DNA of 64,000 nucleotides from Crocinitomicaceae bacterium (GCA_017983465.1 JAGOBK010000003.1:124001-188000), one strand, 5' to 3'. Positions 35,501-45,104 are shown, counted from the stretch's first letter. The notes: generated from the sequence alone by a model not told the origin. Numbers and translations: made by a program.

Positions 35501-36466
35501 TTACGAAAACGTTTGGATGACAAAAAAGTAAATAGGCATGCCAATGATGATGTTCATCGGAAAGGTTACCCCTAATGCCATCGGGACATAAAGTCCAGGG
35601 TCTGCCTGAGGTGCTGCCAACTTCATGGCTGCCGGAACAGCAATATACGAGGCGCTACTCGCCAAAATGGAGAAGATAAAACGATCTCCAAGATCAGGCG
35701 TAACGAAACCACTGATCATTGCCACCAGAATTCCATTGAACAAGGGCATCAGCAAGGCGAAGAGAAAGGAAAAACGTCCATGACTCAAGAAGGCATTGAA
35801 GCGACTCGCAGTAGTCATTCCCATTTTCAGCAAGAAAATCGCTAGGAATCCTTTGAAAATATCCGTCGTAAAGTGCTGAATATCGACTGCTTGTTTTCCA
35901 TCTGATAAGAATCCTATAAACAAACTTCCTACAAGCATTAAGACACTTCCGTTTGTCAATGAGTGTTTGATGATTCCAGCTAAACTAGAGGATTCTTTTG
36001 TTTTCGTTTCGAACCTCATCATCAGTAAAACGCCAACAATAATCGCTGGGACTTCCATAATCGCCATGACCGCGACCATGTGACCGCTGAAGGTTAATTT
36101 AACGGTTTCTAAAAAACTGGAAGCAGCAACGAAGGTCACAGCGCTCACCGATCCGTAGGACGCCGCAATCGCACCGGCATTTGCGACACTTAACTTGCGT
36201 TTCAGAATGAAAAATGAATAAATTGGAATCACCGCAGCGATTGCGATACCGAATAAGATGGCGTAAAGGACACCCGCATTAAAATCGTGATGCGCCAATT
36301 CTTGCCCTCCCTTAAATCCTATGGAAAAAAGTAGGTACAGTGAAATGAACTTAAAGGACGACTCTGGAATATCCAAGTCACTTTTAACCATGACCGCAAT
36401 AATTCCCAGAATGAAAAAAAGCAAGGTTGGATTAGTGAAATTTGTTAGAAGTAAATCTATGTTCAT
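35501..36466 (-). CDS. sbtA: SbtA-like sodium-dependent bicarbonate permease
   Basis: A 321-residue membrane protein with about ten helices of the SbtA (DUF897) family; cyanobacterial SbtA takes up bicarbonate with sodium. The ATG at 36466 (MNIDLLLTNFTNPTLLFFIL) is the family-typical start and lies one base after the pyrC stop. Family landmarks are KFISLYLLFSIGFKGGQEL and GAIAASYGSVSAVTFVAA. The cognate PII-like SbtB is not adjacent. In a heterotroph the likely use is bicarbonate for anaplerotic carboxylation or for carbamoyl phosphate, which fits its coupling to a pyrimidine gene; this is inference. Confidence 0.85.
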   Translation of the reverse strand: MNIDLLLTNFTNPTLLFFILGIIAVMVKSDLDIPESSFKFISLYLLFSIGFKGGQELAHHDFNAGVLYAILFGIAIAAVIPIYSFFILKRKLSVANAGAIAASYGSVSAVTFVAASSFLETVKLTFSGHMVAVMAIMEVPAIIVGVLLMMRFETKTKESSSLAGIIKHSLTNGSVLMLVGSLFIGFLSDGKQAVDIQHFTTDIFKGFLAIFLLKMGMTTASRFNAFLSHGRFSFLFALLMPLFNGILVAMISGFVTPDLGDRFIFSILASSASYIAVPAAMKLAAPQADPGLYVPMALGVTFPMNIIIGMPIYFFVIQTFS

Positions 36467-36467
36467 A

Positions 36468-37823
36468 TTATCTATTTTTTTCAAATGTTAATCGACTTCC
36501 AGCGCTAAATTCATGCGCTTTGTCGTGTGAATGCACTAAATTCCCATTGACAAACGTATGTTCAATGCGAGACCGAAAGGTTCTTCCTTCAAAGGGCGAC
36601 CATCCGCATGTATAGTGTAGGTTCGCTGCAGTGACTGTGGTTTCGTGTTGTAAATCCACCAAAACCAAATCCGCAAAATATCCTTCTCGGATGTATCCCC
36701 GGTCTGGAATTCGGTAAATTTCTGCTACGTGATGACTGGTTTTTTGAACAATTTTCTCCAACGTCATTTGTCCTCGGTGATAAAACTCGAATAACGCCAA
36801 CAAGGCTTCTTGCACCAAAGGTCCACCCGATTTGGCTTGATCGTAGTTCCCGGTCTTTTCTTCCCATGTGTGCGGTGCATGATCTGTTGCAATGATGTCA
36901 AGGACGTCCTCGTTGAGCGCTTTCAATAATCCGTGATTATCATCCGCAGATTTAATTGAAGGATTCCACTTTATACGGTTTCCAAGCTGCGCATAGTCTT
37001 CTTCGTTAAAAAACAAGTGATGGACACAAGCCTCCGCTGTGATGCGTTTGGAACGAATATCACCAGCATACTTCGTTAATAAGTCCGCCTCTTCTTTTGT
37101 GGAAATATGGAAAAGATGCAATCTGTTCTGATGTTTTTCGGCTAATTCCAAGACACGTTTGGTCGCTTGGACACACGCTTCCGTTGGACGGATTTTGGAA
37201 TGGTATTCGCAGGGAATATCAGAACCGAATTGTTTTGTGTAAAATGCTTTGTTCGCGTTTATGATGGCATCATCCTCTGAATGCAAGGCAATGAGGGATT
37301 CTGATCGAGAAAATAAGGATTCAAGGAACTCCGGATAGTTTGCGAGAATTCCTTCATCGTTGTGAAAATAGAGTCCATCGTCGGTAATGCCACACACGCG
37401 TTCATTATCGATGCGCAACGCTACTTCTAAATTGTCCTTGGAAATCCCCATGAAGAAAGAGTAATTCGCCCAAGAGGTCTGACTGGCCAGTTGGTATTTC
37501 TCTTCAAGCAGCTCATTCGTCAATACATTCGGCAAGGTATTTGGCATTTCCATGAACGAGGTGATTCCACCAGCAACAGCGGCCTTGGATTCTGAATGAA
37601 TGGTTGCTTTGTGTGTCAATCCCGGTTCTCTAAAGTGGACTTGATCATCAATCATTCCTGGAATCAACAACAGTCCGTCTGCGTGAATTTCACGAACCTT
37701 TTCGTTTTCCGGCAAGGTAATGTGCTGAGCTATTTTCTCTATTCGTTGACGATGGATGAGCACATCAGCCACCGTTTGTGTGTTTTCGTTAATGATGCGT
37801 GCTTGACGTATGATTGTTTTCAA
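36468..37823 (-). CDS. pyrC: Dihydroorotase
   Basis: Zinc amidohydrolase that cyclises carbamoyl aspartate to dihydroorotate, third step of pyrimidine synthesis. The 451-residue protein has the metal motif DQVHFREPG near residues 59-67, EMPNTLPN, the HxxH region HLFHIST near 236-242 and the catalytic ATDHAPHTWEEK near 313-324. This is the class I dihydroorotase form. Upstream, the DUF6671-like gene ends 12 bases before its start; downstream, sbtA begins one base after its stop. It is the third gene of a four-gene operon. Confidence 0.94.
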   Translation of the reverse strand: MKTIIRQARIINENTQTVADVLIHRQRIEKIAQHITLPENEKVREIHADGLLLIPGMIDDQVHFREPGLTHKATIHSESKAAVAGGITSFMEMPNTLPNVLTNELLEEKYQLASQTSWANYSFFMGISKDNLEVALRIDNERVCGITDDGLYFHNDEGILANYPEFLESLFSRSESLIALHSEDDAIINANKAFYTKQFGSDIPCEYHSKIRPTEACVQATKRVLELAEKHQNRLHLFHISTKEEADLLTKYAGDIRSKRITAEACVHHLFFNEEDYAQLGNRIKWNPSIKSADDNHGLLKALNEDVLDIIATDHAPHTWEEKTGNYDQAKSGGPLVQEALLALFEFYHRGQMTLEKIVQKTSHHVAEIYRIPDRGYIREGYFADLVLVDLQHETTVTAANLHYTCGWSPFEGRTFRSRIEHTFVNGNLVHSHDKAHEFSAGSRLTFEKNR

Positions 37824-37835
37824 ATTCTGATAAGT

Positions 37836-38672
37836 TTAAGGATTACAGGCTGGACAAAACGTTGGTTCTTCCGTTTGTCGTCCATTTGGAAAATGCACTT
37901 CCTCTTGATGCTGGCAAGCAGCACACGTCAATACGTGTTTTAAGACCGAGGACGTCGGCGTTTCACAAATCCAACATGGTAGTCCAGGTAAAACGGAAGT
38001 CACCCCGTAACAAGGCATTTCACACGATGGACAAAGAACCTTTAGTTGGGTTATTAATTTGAGGGTAAGTTGTTCAATGTGTTTCATCCGAAGTGGATTG
38101 TGCATGGCACGCATGTCCGTTTCGACGAATACGTTGTCATGCCTGCGCATGCACACGCGGAAGGCAGTTAACAGTTCATCCCAATCGTTGATTCCCTTTT
38201 TTAGGTACAACATGGACTGCTCTTCATTTCGAAGAATAATCGCTTGATTCGGGAAGTCGATGGATTCACCAAAGGCGATAAGCTCCTCTTCGCTCTTAAT
38301 TTTCTTTCCTTGGAAATTTGTTTCCGTCGTCAGGATTCGGGCGGAGAAAGAAACGTTGTTCTTAAAGTCCATGAGTAAGATGAGCTCATCATGCGCTGCG
38401 CAAAAAGGCAAGTCCGGATGTGCACCGAAGGATCCTTCTGTCGCAATCACCAAATCACAGCCTGTGACTTCAAATCCTAGTTGGCACTTCGCTTTTAAGG
38501 TATCTACAGGACTTTGACTCCGTTCGATTTCCCCAGAGAACGTTCCAAACTGATCCGTATTGAACATGGGTATGGAAAAGCTATTCACGTTTAGTTCACG
38601 CTCCAAAATGGGTTGAATGGCCGATTCCTTTCGGTGATTCGTCGCAATAAATAAAGATCTTCCTTCGAACAT
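37836..38672 (-). CDS. DUF6671-like protein with C-terminal zinc-ribbon cysteines
   Basis: A 278-residue cytosolic protein of the DUF6671 family, unknown function. The N-terminus reads LFIATNHRKESAIQPILERE, with DQFGTFSGEIER and GCDLVIATEGSFGAHPDLPF conserved-looking blocks and a central ETDMRAMHNPLRM near residue 183. The last 65 residues have four CxxC or CxxxC pairs (CPSCEMPC, CWICETP, CAACQ, CPACNP), forming one or two zinc ribbons. Its place between a small protein gene and pyrC in one operon hints at nucleotide or carbon metabolism, nothing more. Confidence 0.75.
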   Translation of the reverse strand: MFEGRSLFIATNHRKESAIQPILERELNVNSFSIPMFNTDQFGTFSGEIERSQSPVDTLKAKCQLGFEVTGCDLVIATEGSFGAHPDLPFCAAHDELILLMDFKNNVSFSARILTTETNFQGKKIKSEEELIAFGESIDFPNQAIILRNEEQSMLYLKKGINDWDELLTAFRVCMRRHDNVFVETDMRAMHNPLRMKHIEQLTLKLITQLKVLCPSCEMPCYGVTSVLPGLPCWICETPTSSVLKHVLTCAACQHQEEVHFPNGRQTEEPTFCPACNP

Positions 38673-38675
38673 TTT

Positions 38676-38960
38676 TTAGTCTAACACTTCGATTTCGATG
38701 GTAGAATGAATTTTGATTCTTTTGGCTTGCGTTGCAGGACTAGTAATGAGTTGCAGGATTTCATTCCTTGCATTTTGTAGCTCCAAGAGACGTTTTTTAG
38801 ACCCTGAATCTAGGGTCGCATTTTTCTCCCAAAGACTCAGTGAATCTACCGAGTGAAATTGTATTTTTTTGGAGATGACATTCAGTAATAATTCCTTCGC
38901 ATCCTCCGGAGAAAATTCACCTGTAATAAACTTTATTTCTAATTTTTTCTCGTTTTCCAT
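38676..38960 (-). CDS. Small hypothetical protein at operon start
   Basis: A 94-residue cytosolic protein that I do not recognise. It reads MENEKKLEIKFITGEFSPED, then a helical middle with SKKRLLELQNARNEILQLI, and a final beta strand IKIHSTIEIEVLD. It lies 3 bases before the DUF6671-like gene and divergent from lysR, so it is likely the first gene of the four-gene operon. The closeness and codon use support that it is real. Confidence 0.65.
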   Translation of the reverse strand: MENEKKLEIKFITGEFSPEDAKELLLNVISKKIQFHSVDSLSLWEKNATLDSGSKKRLLELQNARNEILQLITSPATQAKRIKIHSTIEIEVLD

Positions 38961-39081
38961 GAGCTCTGATTTTTCGTTTTTTTACATCAGCTTCGTCCTA
39001 CAAAGGAACAAGCGTGCAAAATTCCCTTTTTTAATTCATAGTTTTTTATTTATATTTATCCATTATTCATTAAATATATTT

Positions 39082-39990
39082 ATGAACTTTACCTTAAATC
39101 AACTACGTATCTTTTTAAAGGTTGTTGAAACGAGAAGCATCACCAAGGCTTCACAGGAATTGGCGCTTTCTCAACCTGCGGTATCGATTCAATTGAAAAA
39201 TTTTCAAGCTCAATTTGACGTTCCACTAACCCAATTGATCAATCGTAGACTTTTTATTACCGATTTCGGACATGAAATAGCGGCTTTGGCGGAAAAGATT
39301 GTGAGTGAGGTCAATGAAATCAATTATCAAACAGCATTGTACAACGGACAACTCGCTGGAAAACTTCACATCTCAGTGGTGTCCACCGGAAAGTATGTCA
39401 TCCCCTATTTCCTGAGTGATTTCCTTGCAGCAAACCCGAATATTGATTTGAAACTTGATGTGAGTAACAAGGCACAAGTTATCGCCGATTTGACGGAAAA
39501 TTCCGTCGATTTTTCCTTGGTTTCTACCTTGCCAAGCGACCTAAACTTGGAGAAAATCACCTTAATGAAAAACGAGCTATACCTGGTGTGTCATGCTAAA
39601 TTTGATACGGAAGGAATAAAGAGCATGAATGACCTCCCGAAAAACATTCCCTTTATCTACCGTGAACTTGGATCAGCGACGCGCTCAGCGATGGAGCAAT
39701 ACATCGAAAAGCAAGGAATTTCCGTACAGAAGAAATTAGAACTAACGTCCAACGAAGCAGTAAAGCAGGCGGTTATCGCCAACATGGGACTTTCGATTAT
39801 GCCCATAATTGGTATTCGACAAGAACTTCAAACGAAGCAACTGAAAATCATTCAAATGGATAGTTTACCACTAGAAACGAATTGGCACATTGTATGGAAT
39901 CGTGGCACACGTCTTACGCCTAGTGCCAAAGCATTCGTTGAACACTTGGAGCAGAATAAAAGCAGCATCATCCAAACGTATTTTTCCTGA
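39082..39990 (+). CDS. LysR-type transcriptional regulator
   Basis: A 302-residue LysR regulator with the ATG at 39082 (MNFTLNQLRIFLKVVETRSI), chosen because the family always starts a few residues before the helix-turn-helix; the longer frame from 38869 would overlap the divergent operon. The HTH spans about 3-62 (ITKASQELALSQPAVSIQLK) and the effector domain 90-295 (LHISVVSTGKYVIPYFLSDF). It is divergent from the four-gene operon with a 121-base shared region, the classic LysR layout. Relatives of CbbR/CmpR regulate sbtA in cyanobacteria, so control of this sbtA operon is a reasonable inference. Confidence 0.88.
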   Translation: MNFTLNQLRIFLKVVETRSITKASQELALSQPAVSIQLKNFQAQFDVPLTQLINRRLFITDFGHEIAALAEKIVSEVNEINYQTALYNGQLAGKLHISVVSTGKYVIPYFLSDFLAANPNIDLKLDVSNKAQVIADLTENSVDFSLVSTLPSDLNLEKITLMKNELYLVCHAKFDTEGIKSMNDLPKNIPFIYRELGSATRSAMEQYIEKQGISVQKKLELTSNEAVKQAVIANMGLSIMPIIGIRQELQTKQLKIIQMDSLPLETNWHIVWNRGTRLTPSAKAFVEHLEQNKSSIIQTYFS

Positions 39991-39996
39991 TTGAAC

Positions 39997-41397
39997 TTAC
40001 ATGAAGTTCGCAAGCGCAAAACGCAAGGACAACAGTGCTTGCTGGTATTTGCAGAGGACTTCGATATACTTTAAGTTCGCTTGAATGTACGTGAGCTCTC
40101 GGGCATTCACCAAAAACAAGGAACTCTCCCCTTGTTCAAACATTGTTTTCTCCGCCTCGAATAATTGTCGAGAGTCCAGCACCGTTTGACTGTAAATATC
40201 CAATTGATTTTGTGCGTTTAGCACATCATTTTGAGCCTGTTTGATTTTGGCTTTTAAGTACATTTTGTTGTTCACGTAGGACAACTGTTCATCTTGCACC
40301 TTCAGCTTAGCTAATTCCAAATCGCCGCGTTCTTTTCTGAAGAGCAAAGGCATTTCAAATTGGACACCGATTTTATTGTTGTTGGGACTTAGATTTGTCA
40401 TCGGATTATAATTGATCGGTTCGTTGATGAAGTTGTAACTCAGATTTACCGTAGGTTTCACTTGTTCTCTTTTCAATTTCTGATCGATTTCCAGGGTCTT
40501 AATTTTCAAACCATTCATCGTTAAATAGGGATGATTTTCTGCGAGCGAATCGATGTCCTTTTCAGATAACAATGGAACAACACCAAAAGAGACTGAATCC
40601 ATTGCTACAGGCAGCGTAGTTTCGTCCAGTTCTAATGGCTCTTGGAGTTCTGTCCACAAGTATGTCGAAAGTTTCACTTTGGAGTTCAATAAATCCGTTT
40701 GATAATTGTTCAGGAGCGACTGTCTGTACTGAACCTGGATCCGAGCTTCAACCGTATCAATGATTGGACGATCACCAAGTTCGGCTGTTAATTTTACACC
40801 TTTAAGACGAATCTGAGCCAATTCATAAGAGTTTTGCAGGACATCCTTGGAGTATTGTGCCAAAAACCAGTTCCAATAAGCATAGCCAGATTCGTAGATG
40901 AGTTCGTTCAATAGCAATCGTTGTTCCTGCAAGGTACTTTCTTGGTAAATGCGTGCCTTGAACAATTCTGCTCGACGTTGGTCAATCATCATTCCTTGTC
41001 CCAAATTCACCGAAACTCCTCCGTACCAAAGTCCACCAGCGGGTGTTTTATCCTCCGATGACAAATATGGACCACTGTTGGATTCAAAGCCAGATTTCAC
41101 CTGAATACCGTACCAAGTTGGAATCGATAATCCGGCATTTACTTTTTGATAATTTGTTACTCCATCGTAGTTTTTACGGTCAAATTGAGAAAACATCTTT
41201 GGATCAAATCCACCTTTCGCTTTCAATAATTGACTCTCCCCCATTTGCGGTTTGATTCCAGCTTGCTTCACCAATGGATGATTTAACAAGATGAGTTCGT
41301 AATACTCTTTTTCGCTGAGTACCGCTTGCGACCAGCTAAAAGAGAGCGAGGAACAGAGCGAGAAACAGAATGAAATTACTAGAAGGAACTGTTTCAT
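39997..41397 (-). CDS. TolC-family outer-membrane efflux protein
   Basis: A 466-residue TolC-like outer-membrane channel with a signal peptide (1-23) and the long alternating coiled-coil helices expected in two repeats (near 130-250 and 330-455; for example LKAKIKQAQNDVLNAQNQLD). It overlaps the adaptor gene by 4 bases (ATGA) and is the last gene of the tetR-ABC-hlyD-tolC operon. Together they predict a tripartite export machine from cytosol to outside. It is convergent with lysR with a six-base gap and no terminator. Confidence 0.9.
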   Translation of the reverse strand: MKQFLLVISFCFSLCSSLSFSWSQAVLSEKEYYELILLNHPLVKQAGIKPQMGESQLLKAKGGFDPKMFSQFDRKNYDGVTNYQKVNAGLSIPTWYGIQVKSGFESNSGPYLSSEDKTPAGGLWYGGVSVNLGQGMMIDQRRAELFKARIYQESTLQEQRLLLNELIYESGYAYWNWFLAQYSKDVLQNSYELAQIRLKGVKLTAELGDRPIIDTVEARIQVQYRQSLLNNYQTDLLNSKVKLSTYLWTELQEPLELDETTLPVAMDSVSFGVVPLLSEKDIDSLAENHPYLTMNGLKIKTLEIDQKLKREQVKPTVNLSYNFINEPINYNPMTNLSPNNNKIGVQFEMPLLFRKERGDLELAKLKVQDEQLSYVNNKMYLKAKIKQAQNDVLNAQNQLDIYSQTVLDSRQLFEAEKTMFEQGESSLFLVNARELTYIQANLKYIEVLCKYQQALLSLRFALANFM

Positions 41398-42737
41398 TTC
41401 TTAGGTTTTTGAGTTTTTTTCGCTTCATAAAAATTGGGTGGGAAGCCATTAATTTTTCGCCACAATTCATAGCCAATGAGTACATCATTTAAGAGAATCA
41501 TTGATTTCGCTCCACCTCCAACTCTCAAGGCAGTCGGCCATTCTTTGTCCCTTTTATCAGGCGCAATGAGCACGCGGAAATTACCTTCCTCATTCGCAAA
41601 TTGATCAATCGCAAAAATCGATCCTCCAAAGGTTCCAAAACTAGTCGTCGGCCAACCTGAGAAGACAATTGCCGGCCAACCATCAAATTGAACACGTACT
41701 TTTTGTCCTTTCTGAAGTAATGGCAGATCCATTGGACGAACGAACATTTCAATCGCTAAATCATAGTTTCGAGGCATAATGGTGGCTATCGACTCACCTT
41801 GTTTGATGGTTTCACCAATTCCGCTTGACAGTACCTTTGTGACAATACCATCCTGTGGTGCAAGCACATAGTACATTCCATTTCGAATAGAATAATTTGC
41901 CGCTTGATTTTGCAATTTAATCACATCCACTTCAGTGTCGTACAAGGTCGAGAGTGTCGAAAACTTATCGGACTCCGCTTTCGCGATTTCATCCTTGAAT
42001 TTCGCCTCGATGGATTGATACTCCACCCGTGCATCGATGATGTCATTTGCACTTTGCAAGTACTTCTGTTGTGCAGCAATTTGGGATGCTTGCGCACGTT
42101 GGTACACCAATTTGCGCGATTCTACTTCCGTCAAAGATTTCAAGTTGTCTTTGTATAATTTCTCAAAGCGTTCATACTGTTGTTCGGCAATGCGAGCATT
42201 GATTTGCGTTGTATGAAATTCAATGCTATCCGTTTTTAATTTTAAATAGGATTGATTCAACTTGATTTTTGCTTGCTGCAATTTAAACTTCCCCGTTTCA
42301 ATCAAGGCATCAATTCGGTTATCCAACGAGGAGATTTTATCTCCATACGAAACGACTGACAATTCTTTGTTTTTCAATTGCTTATTCGTTCGACCCACTA
42401 AATCTGGATCCAAATAGCTTTCCTTAATTTCGGATAGAAATAAGATGGTATCCCCTTTTTTTACTTGATCACCGTCCTTTACGAACCATTTTTCAATACG
42501 TCCGGCAATAATTGACTGAATCATTTGCGGACGTTGTTCTGGACGCAAGGTAACAATCTTGCCATTTGCACGAATGTTTTGAGTCCAAGGAAGTAGCATC
42601 AGCAACAAGAGCATGCCCATACCATAGAGAATGGATCGTTTCAAACGTTTGGATGAATGCTTACCTTCCACTCGATTCATCGCTTTCAATTCAGTTGCAT
42701 TCAACTGATTTTTGTTTTGTGGAGAGAGATTTAACAT
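41394..42737 (-). CDS. HlyD-family periplasmic adaptor (membrane fusion protein)
   Basis: A 447-residue adaptor that links an inner-membrane ABC exporter to a TolC channel. One N-terminal membrane helix spans residues 35-53 (LYGMGMLLLLMLLPWTQ). The two lipoyl half-motifs are seen near 73-95 (IAGRIEKWFVKDGDQVKKGD) and 290-305 (YYVLAPQDGIVTKVLSSGIG), flanking a long coiled-coil hairpin near 150-275. Overlap with the ABC gene is 7 bases. This arrangement resembles bacteriocin or small-peptide exporters as well as lipid exporters; no substrate gene is found nearby. Confidence 0.9.
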   Translation of the reverse strand: MLNLSPQNKNQLNATELKAMNRVEGKHSSKRLKRSILYGMGMLLLLMLLPWTQNIRANGKIVTLRPEQRPQMIQSIIAGRIEKWFVKDGDQVKKGDTILFLSEIKESYLDPDLVGRTNKQLKNKELSVVSYGDKISSLDNRIDALIETGKFKLQQAKIKLNQSYLKLKTDSIEFHTTQINARIAEQQYERFEKLYKDNLKSLTEVESRKLVYQRAQASQIAAQQKYLQSANDIIDARVEYQSIEAKFKDEIAKAESDKFSTLSTLYDTEVDVIKLQNQAANYSIRNGMYYVLAPQDGIVTKVLSSGIGETIKQGESIATIMPRNYDLAIEMFVRPMDLPLLQKGQKVRVQFDGWPAIVFSGWPTTSFGTFGGSIFAIDQFANEEGNFRVLIAPDKRDKEWPTALRVGGGAKSMILLNDVLIGYELWRKINGFPPNFYEAKKTQKPKK

Positions 42738-44431
42738 GATTGAGTCAACTTAAAGGATTCATAACTACCATCAAAGCGAATTTTACCTTGGTGAATTTCT
42801 ATTATTCTAGAGCAATATGTGAATACCGCTGGATCCGATGTTGCGACCATCACTGTTTTTTGCTCATCCTTGAAAATATAGGATAAAAGCACCTCTTTTT
42901 GGATGGAGGTGAGTCCGGCAGTTGGATCTTCAAAAATCAAGAGATTCGGCTGTCCGATCATCGCACGTGCCACCAACAATTTGCGTTCCACATCAATTGG
43001 AATCATGTGGGATTCAGGATTCAGGATTCCTTGGTATTTTTCCGGCATGGAATGAATGAAGGATGTTAAATTCAAGTTGCTGATTTCATTCTCAATCTCA
43101 GAAAGGGAAATTTCATCTCGACCATAACGAATGTTGTCTGAAACACTTCCAAACACCAATTGATCTCGGTAAAGAACCGAACCGATTTTCTCCCTCAAGG
43201 ACTGCTTATTCAGATTTTCAAGCGGAATTCTATTGATGGAAATCGTTCCTTTGGAACAGTCCATTAGTCCAACAAGGGAACAGAAAAGCATACTACTCGA
43301 CAAAGAGGAATCGCTGACGATGGCGATTTTCTCCTGTGGATGAATCTGCAACTGAATCTCCGTTAATGGACTCAACTCGTAAGACTCCAAATGACAAGAA
43401 ACCTGATCAAACTGAATGGAAAGACCTTTTGTAGCATCAACACGTTCTTGGTTTTGATTTGAAAGTTCAATCGGTAAATCCGTCACTTGTCCAATTTTTT
43501 CTATGGCTGTGAATACATCATACACGACTTCAATACTCAGAATCAATTTTTCAACGGCACTTAAGATGAGCAAAATGAGGATTTCTGATGCCACGAATTG
43601 GCCGATGTTCATTTGTTGATTGATCACCAAAATTCCACCAATAATCAAGAACGAAAGCGCAATTAAGACCTTGAAAATGATCAAATACGCATATTGCTTC
43701 ACCAAAACCTTAAAATGTTGATCGCGTGCTGACAAATATCCTTGCACATAGTCGTCCGTTCGGTAAATGTGAAATTTTCGGTTCCCGGAGAGATTAAAAC
43801 TGAAACGTGCCTGAGCAATTTCCTTTAACCAATGAGCAATTTTATACTTGTAACTTGACTCTTCCAAACTTGCCAACATTCCTTGACGCGCGGTTAAACG
43901 AACAATGAGCCCAAGGGTGAAGACAAGAAACACACCTAGAAAAATGAAAAAACTATGGTAGAAAGACAATAAGACAAGGCAAAATACCAATTGAAGTATC
44001 GCCGCTGTAAAATCAATTAAAAGCTTCGATAATCCTTTTTGAATGGTCAATGTATCAAAAAAGCGATGCGTTAAATCCGTACCATATTTCTTCATCAATT
44101 CTGTTAAGCGAATCAATGGAATTCGTTCGGCAAACTCAAAGGCGGAACGTGTAAAAATTCGCTGCTGTAAATTCTCGGTAATCCGCAATTGAAAAATGTT
44201 CAATAGTCCAGAGAATCCTATAGACAAAACCACTAAAATCACCAGGACAAACCACGAGGTACTCATTTGTCCCAATTCAATGAAATTAATGATCATCTGA
44301 ATTCCTAAGGGCAATCCTAATGACAAGATTCCACTAAAAATGGAGAATAGATAAATGTTTCGGATTTCTTTTTGGTCCGGACGAAGCATCGACCAAAACC
44401 GTGCAACGATTGAAGGAATGTGGTTATCCAT
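42731..44431 (-). CDS. ABC exporter (HlyB/MsbA-like) with degenerate ATPase domain
   Basis: A 566-residue half-transporter with an N-terminal membrane domain (about 25-315, five to six helices) and a C-terminal nucleotide-binding domain (about 335-566). The NBD keeps its overall order but the motifs are broken: the Walker A region is SDSSLSSS (near 373-380) with no Gly-rich loop or Lys; the signature LSGGQ is replaced by IPIDVER (near 477-483); Walker B ends FED instead of DE (near 500-502); the H-loop His is Ser (TSDPAV, near 531-536). The Q-loop glutamine near 424 is kept. The reading frame is intact, so this is not a pseudogene. It may not hydrolyse ATP by itself. Confidence 0.85.
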   Translation of the reverse strand: MDNHIPSIVARFWSMLRPDQKEIRNIYLFSIFSGILSLGLPLGIQMIINFIELGQMSTSWFVLVILVVLSIGFSGLLNIFQLRITENLQQRIFTRSAFEFAERIPLIRLTELMKKYGTDLTHRFFDTLTIQKGLSKLLIDFTAAILQLVFCLVLLSFYHSFFIFLGVFLVFTLGLIVRLTARQGMLASLEESSYKYKIAHWLKEIAQARFSFNLSGNRKFHIYRTDDYVQGYLSARDQHFKVLVKQYAYLIIFKVLIALSFLIIGGILVINQQMNIGQFVASEILILLILSAVEKLILSIEVVYDVFTAIEKIGQVTDLPIELSNQNQERVDATKGLSIQFDQVSCHLESYELSPLTEIQLQIHPQEKIAIVSDSSLSSSMLFCSLVGLMDCSKGTISINRIPLENLNKQSLREKIGSVLYRDQLVFGSVSDNIRYGRDEISLSEIENEISNLNLTSFIHSMPEKYQGILNPESHMIPIDVERKLLVARAMIGQPNLLIFEDPTAGLTSIQKEVLLSYIFKDEQKTVMVATSDPAVFTYCSRIIEIHQGKIRFDGSYESFKLTQSC

Positions 44432-45104
44432 GTTTGATTACTTTTAATAAGGTTTCGGTAAAGAACGACTCTACAAGGTCATCGTGTTGGTTCATGTTTG
44501 TCAAACGAGGCAAATGAGCTGCAAAAAAGCGCTGTTGATTACTTCCCTCAATCATCGTAGAGATGAGCATGTTCGGGAATTCATACGTTGGATTGATTTC
44601 GAGAATAATGGATGATACAAATTCCACCACCTTTTTGTATTCTCCGAATGCACCATTTTTATTCTCGTCATCGACATTCTTCGTTAAGAGCACCTTTGAG
44701 GACTCATTGATAACAATTTGCTTTAATTCTAATTCGTTGTCTAGTACGATTTCCTGAGTCGGATCTGGAATTGCCGTGAGGATATGAATGCAATTTTTCA
44801 ACCTGACTTCTGCATCGAGTATGTTTTGAGTTCCCATGTGAATACGAAACCACATGCAGGACCAATACCAATTAATCAAGTACAGAAGAATTTTCTGCTT
44901 GCTCTCAAAATATCGGTAAATGGAAGCTTCCGTTGTATCAATTTCAATCGCTAGTTTCTTGAAGGTGAATTTCTCGAATCCCAACGATGAAATCAAGGAA
45001 ATACTTCCAATGAGGATTTTCTGTCCTAAATCCGAAGAAGTTGGATCCTTCAAGTACAAATGTTCATTCATCGGAATGGACATTTTTGAAAACAGTTGAT
45101 TCAT
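44424..45104 (-). CDS. TetR/AcrR-family transcriptional regulator
   Basis: A 226-residue repressor-type protein. The HTH is near 27-70 (ILIGSISLISSLGFEKFTFK, then EIDTTEASIYRYFESKQKIL), with YRYF the usual TetR end of the recognition helix; the ligand-binding domain is variable and its inducer unknown. Overlap with the ABC gene is 8 bases. As first gene of the export operon it most likely represses its own operon, and a perfect palindrome lies in its promoter (45128-45144). Confidence 0.9.
   Translation of the reverse strand: MNQLFSKMSIPMNEHLYLKDPTSSDLGQKILIGSISLISSLGFEKFTFKKLAIEIDTTEASIYRYFESKQKILLYLINWYWSCMWFRIHMGTQNILDAEVRLKNCIHILTAIPDPTQEIVLDNELELKQIVINESSKVLLTKNVDDENKNGAFGEYKKVVEFVSSIILEINPTYEFPNMLISTMIEGSNQQRFFAAHLPRLTNMNQHDDLVESFFTETLLKVIKHG

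Noticed and set aside
42731..44431. ABC gene as a pseudogene
   Set aside because: The frame is full length, overlaps both neighbours by a few bases as in active operons, and the membrane domain is intact; only NBD motifs are changed.
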